Assembly: GCA_045587065.1 (NCBI GenBank)
Contig: JAZNBQ010000051.1
Coordinates: 1-13,334, forward strand
DNA length: 13,334 nucleotides
Source of the DNA: SFWF01 sp045587065
GTDB lineage: Bacteria; Bacillota; Clostridia; Oscillospirales; Acutalibacteraceae
Reading direction: 5' to 3'
A program made the position numbers and the translations under genes. Numbering within the stretch: position 1 is the first letter of the stretch; each line of letters starts with the position of its first letter. The notes beneath the pieces are model-generated. The model saw nothing but the letters and a program-made list of their open reading frames with translations, was not told where the DNA came from and ran no database searches. Of this stretch, positions 12,094-13,334 are shown one piece after another.

Positions 12094-12624
12094 ATGAGTA
12101 GCTTTTTTGAAAACGGATATGTAGAATTAATTCCGAATCTTAACGACGCATGCGATAAGGAAACCGGTGAGAAAATTTACGCCCCTTCTGAATACCCTCT
12201 TAGTGTTCCTAAAGTTTACCTTGAAGCCTCCAGTGAAACTTATTTTCCTCAGATATTTTTTGATTGGACTGATGATTCCGTTGTCTTTGTACGCGAGGAT
12301 ATTCTTGTTAAATACACTAAGCATTGCTATTGTGAACTTCTTGCTGAAGATGAAAATGGAAATGTTATTTGGGTCGATGGTCGTACCGCGCCATTCGAAG
12401 GTTGTTGGAAAGGTAGGTATTTAAATGAAGTTCGCGGTTCTTTGTCATATGATGTTGAGGAGTATCGTCTTGATACACTTGAGAAGAAAACTTACAAGGT
12501 GACATTGGATTCAACATCTCCTATTAGTGTAGATGATATCACTAGTCTTGTGGATTATATCGACCCCAACTTAATTAAAAAAATCAATAATAACAAAAAT
12601 GATATTCCAATCCCAGCTAATTAA
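12094..12624 (+). CDS. 176-residue hypothetical protein
   Basis: I do not recognise the family. It starts MSSFFENGYVELIPNLND, is strongly acidic, and has aromatic-rich beta stretches such as FPQIFFDWTDDSVVFVRED, ELLAEDENGNVIWVDG and FEGCWKGRYLNEV. The C-terminus NNNKNDIPIPAN is low-complexity. No membrane segment is seen. GAAAGG lies 14 bases before ATG 12094, a loose spacing. Its place between DUF669 and a winged-helix protein suggests an accessory role in the element's replication module, by position only. Confidence 0.7.
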   Translation: MSSFFENGYVELIPNLNDACDKETGEKIYAPSEYPLSVPKVYLEASSETYFPQIFFDWTDDSVVFVREDILVKYTKHCYCELLAEDENGNVIWVDGRTAPFEGCWKGRYLNEVRGSLSYDVEEYRLDTLEKKTYKVTLDSTSPISVDDITSLVDYIDPNLIKKINNNKNDIPIPAN

Positions 12625-12664
12625 ATTCTTAATTTAATTTAGCACTTATTTATCGTAAAAGTAT

Positions 12665-12711
12665 TGGTGGTACCGTGTTTTTGGAATTTTAATAAAATCA
12701 CGGTACCACCA
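12665..12711 (+). terminator. Large hairpin after the 176-residue protein gene
   Basis: A perfect 13-bp stem pairs TGGTGGTACCGTG (12665-12677) with 12699-12711 across a 21-base AT-rich loop. There is no T-tract after it, so it may be a transcript-stabilising or processing hairpin rather than an intrinsic terminator. It ends 19 bases before the next start. Confidence 0.5.
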
Positions 12712-12730
12712 TAATCACTCAATAGAAAGG

Positions 12731-13177
12731 ATGTCGATTATTATAAAAAATAAATTAGATAAAATGTTTGAGTATGACTTTATCAGATTGCCTCGTCCGT
12801 TTATAAGGAGGTTCAGTTTGAACACAGCGGTTATGTTATCGGAGATATATACCGAGTATACATACTGGAAAGATAGAAATGAACTGCAGCATGGCGGCTG
12901 GTTTTTCAGTACCGTTGAAAACATATATAACAATACCGGTCTTAGCAAACATCAACAGTTGATGGCATGCAAGGAATTAGAATCTTACGGTATTATTAAA
13001 ATCAAATACCACGGCATGCCTAAAAAACGTTATTTCAAATTCGATACTACTATGTTAAGTAAATTGTATTCCGATTTCGTTTCTAATACAAATCAAGTTA
13101 ATAATACAGCTAACATTGAAGAACCACCTCTAACAGATACCTTGAATAACCGAAAATTTTCAGGTTTTAGTTTTTAA
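12731..13177 (+). CDS. Winged-helix protein of phage/plasmid replication type
   Basis: The product is about 148 residues. The central part, FIRLPRPFIRRFSLNTAVMLSEIYTE, then GGWFFSTVENIYNNTGLSKH, then QQLMACKELESYGIIKIKYHG and KKRYFKFD, is the layout of winged-helix N-terminal domains in DnaD-like or replisome-organiser proteins of phages and mobile elements. The wing with MPKKRYF is typical. The C-terminal 35 residues are polar and lack a clear second domain, so it is short for a full initiator. The start is uncertain: ATG 12731 directly follows AGAAAGG with no spacer. In-frame ATT 12737 (spacing six) or ATG 12764 may be the real start. Confidence 0.7.
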   Translation: MSIIIKNKLDKMFEYDFIRLPRPFIRRFSLNTAVMLSEIYTEYTYWKDRNELQHGGWFFSTVENIYNNTGLSKHQQLMACKELESYGIIKIKYHGMPKKRYFKFDTTMLSKLYSDFVSNTNQVNNTANIEEPPLTDTLNNRKFSGFSF

Positions 13178-13202
13178 TAACAGTTTTATAACGAATAAAT
13201 AT

Positions 13203-13242
13203 AGTCCGGTAATCATACACGTATTGTTTGAATACCGGACTT
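13203..13242 (+). terminator. Hairpin terminator after the winged-helix gene
   Basis: A 9-bp stem pairs AGTCCGGTA (13203-13211) with TACCGGACT (13233-13241), followed by TTATTTGG. The T-tract is weak. From here to the window end the DNA is AT-rich and gene-free. Confidence 0.6.
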
Positions 13243-13318
13243 ATTTGGTTTAAATATTAAACATAAATAATAATAAGTAATAATATTAAACCTCTGCGCA
13301 TATTGTTTAGTGAAAAAA

Positions 13319-13334
13319 AGATAGGTGGATATAA
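13319..13334 (+). promoter_or_regulatory. Possible ribosome site of the next gene
   Basis: AGATAGGTGGATATAA ends the window. The AGGTGG core would be well spaced for a start codon just past 13334, which would fit continuation of the module. It cannot be confirmed without more sequence. Confidence 0.3.

Larger units (their letters stand above)
1420..13334. mobile_element. Putative integrated element entering at tRNA-fMet; right end outside the window
   Basis: Boundary evidence is the 3' tRNA fragment at 1420-1464 with its terminator on the left. In such insertions the intact tRNA lies at the far end, here expected to the right beyond 13334. Content to the right fits an accessory element: two unrelated serine recombinases, a surface adhesin operon, a putative regulator and a phage/ICE-type DUF669 plus winged-helix gene pair. 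No integrase, relaxase, portal or conjugation gene is seen, so its class is open. Neither the far junction nor an intact tRNA-fMet is visible. Confidence 0.6.

Overview
The window looks like chromosome plus part of an integrated mobile element from a low-GC anaerobic Firmicute, probably a gut Clostridium-class bacterium (Oscillospiraceae/Ruminococcaceae-like). The grounds are AT-rich intergenic DNA, strong AGGAGG-type ribosome sites, a BspA-type leucine-rich repeat protein, Big_3-like Ig domains, and a dockerin next to a cohesin. The species cannot be named from this sequence alone.

Layout. 1-1419 is probably the chromosomal side: the last 24 codons of a gene, a terminator, one leftward membrane protein gene (144-1010), and an intergenic stretch of hairpins and short repeats. 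At 1420-1464 lies the 3' half of an initiator tRNA (tRNA-fMet, minus strand), cut at its anticodon loop and followed on its 3' side by its own terminator. This is the usual trace of integration into a tRNA gene. Everything to the right, to the window end, is best read as element DNA.

Inside the element: (a) a small serine recombinase (1722-2327); (b) a 160-bp region (2334-2496) bounded by two matching 26-bp palindromes with 12-bp arms and 2-bp cores AA and TT, the architecture of DNA-invertase crossover sites, with a good promoter inside that currently points left; (c) a tightly coupled rightward operon of three genes: a small PUA/EVE-like cytoplasmic protein (2521-3018), a 1520-residue secreted LRR/Cys-repeat/Ig-like protein ending in a dockerin (3015-7577), and a membrane-anchored cohesin protein (7589-8845). 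The dockerin and cohesin suggest that the third protein holds the second on the cell surface. If the palindromes are crossover sites, the locus is a phase-variable surface adhesin switched by the neighbouring recombinase. This is the main hypothesis of the report.

Further right, a second, different serine recombinase (9091-9792) and a coupled 62-residue protein run leftward. Divergent from them is a two-domain putative DNA-binding regulator (9990-10733). From 10800 on is a phage- or ICE-like module of separately spaced genes: an unknown 124-residue protein, a boxA-like leader, a DUF669-type protein, an unknown 176-residue protein and a winged-helix replication-type protein. No integrase, portal, relaxase or capsid gene is in view, so phage, ICE and IME cannot be told apart.
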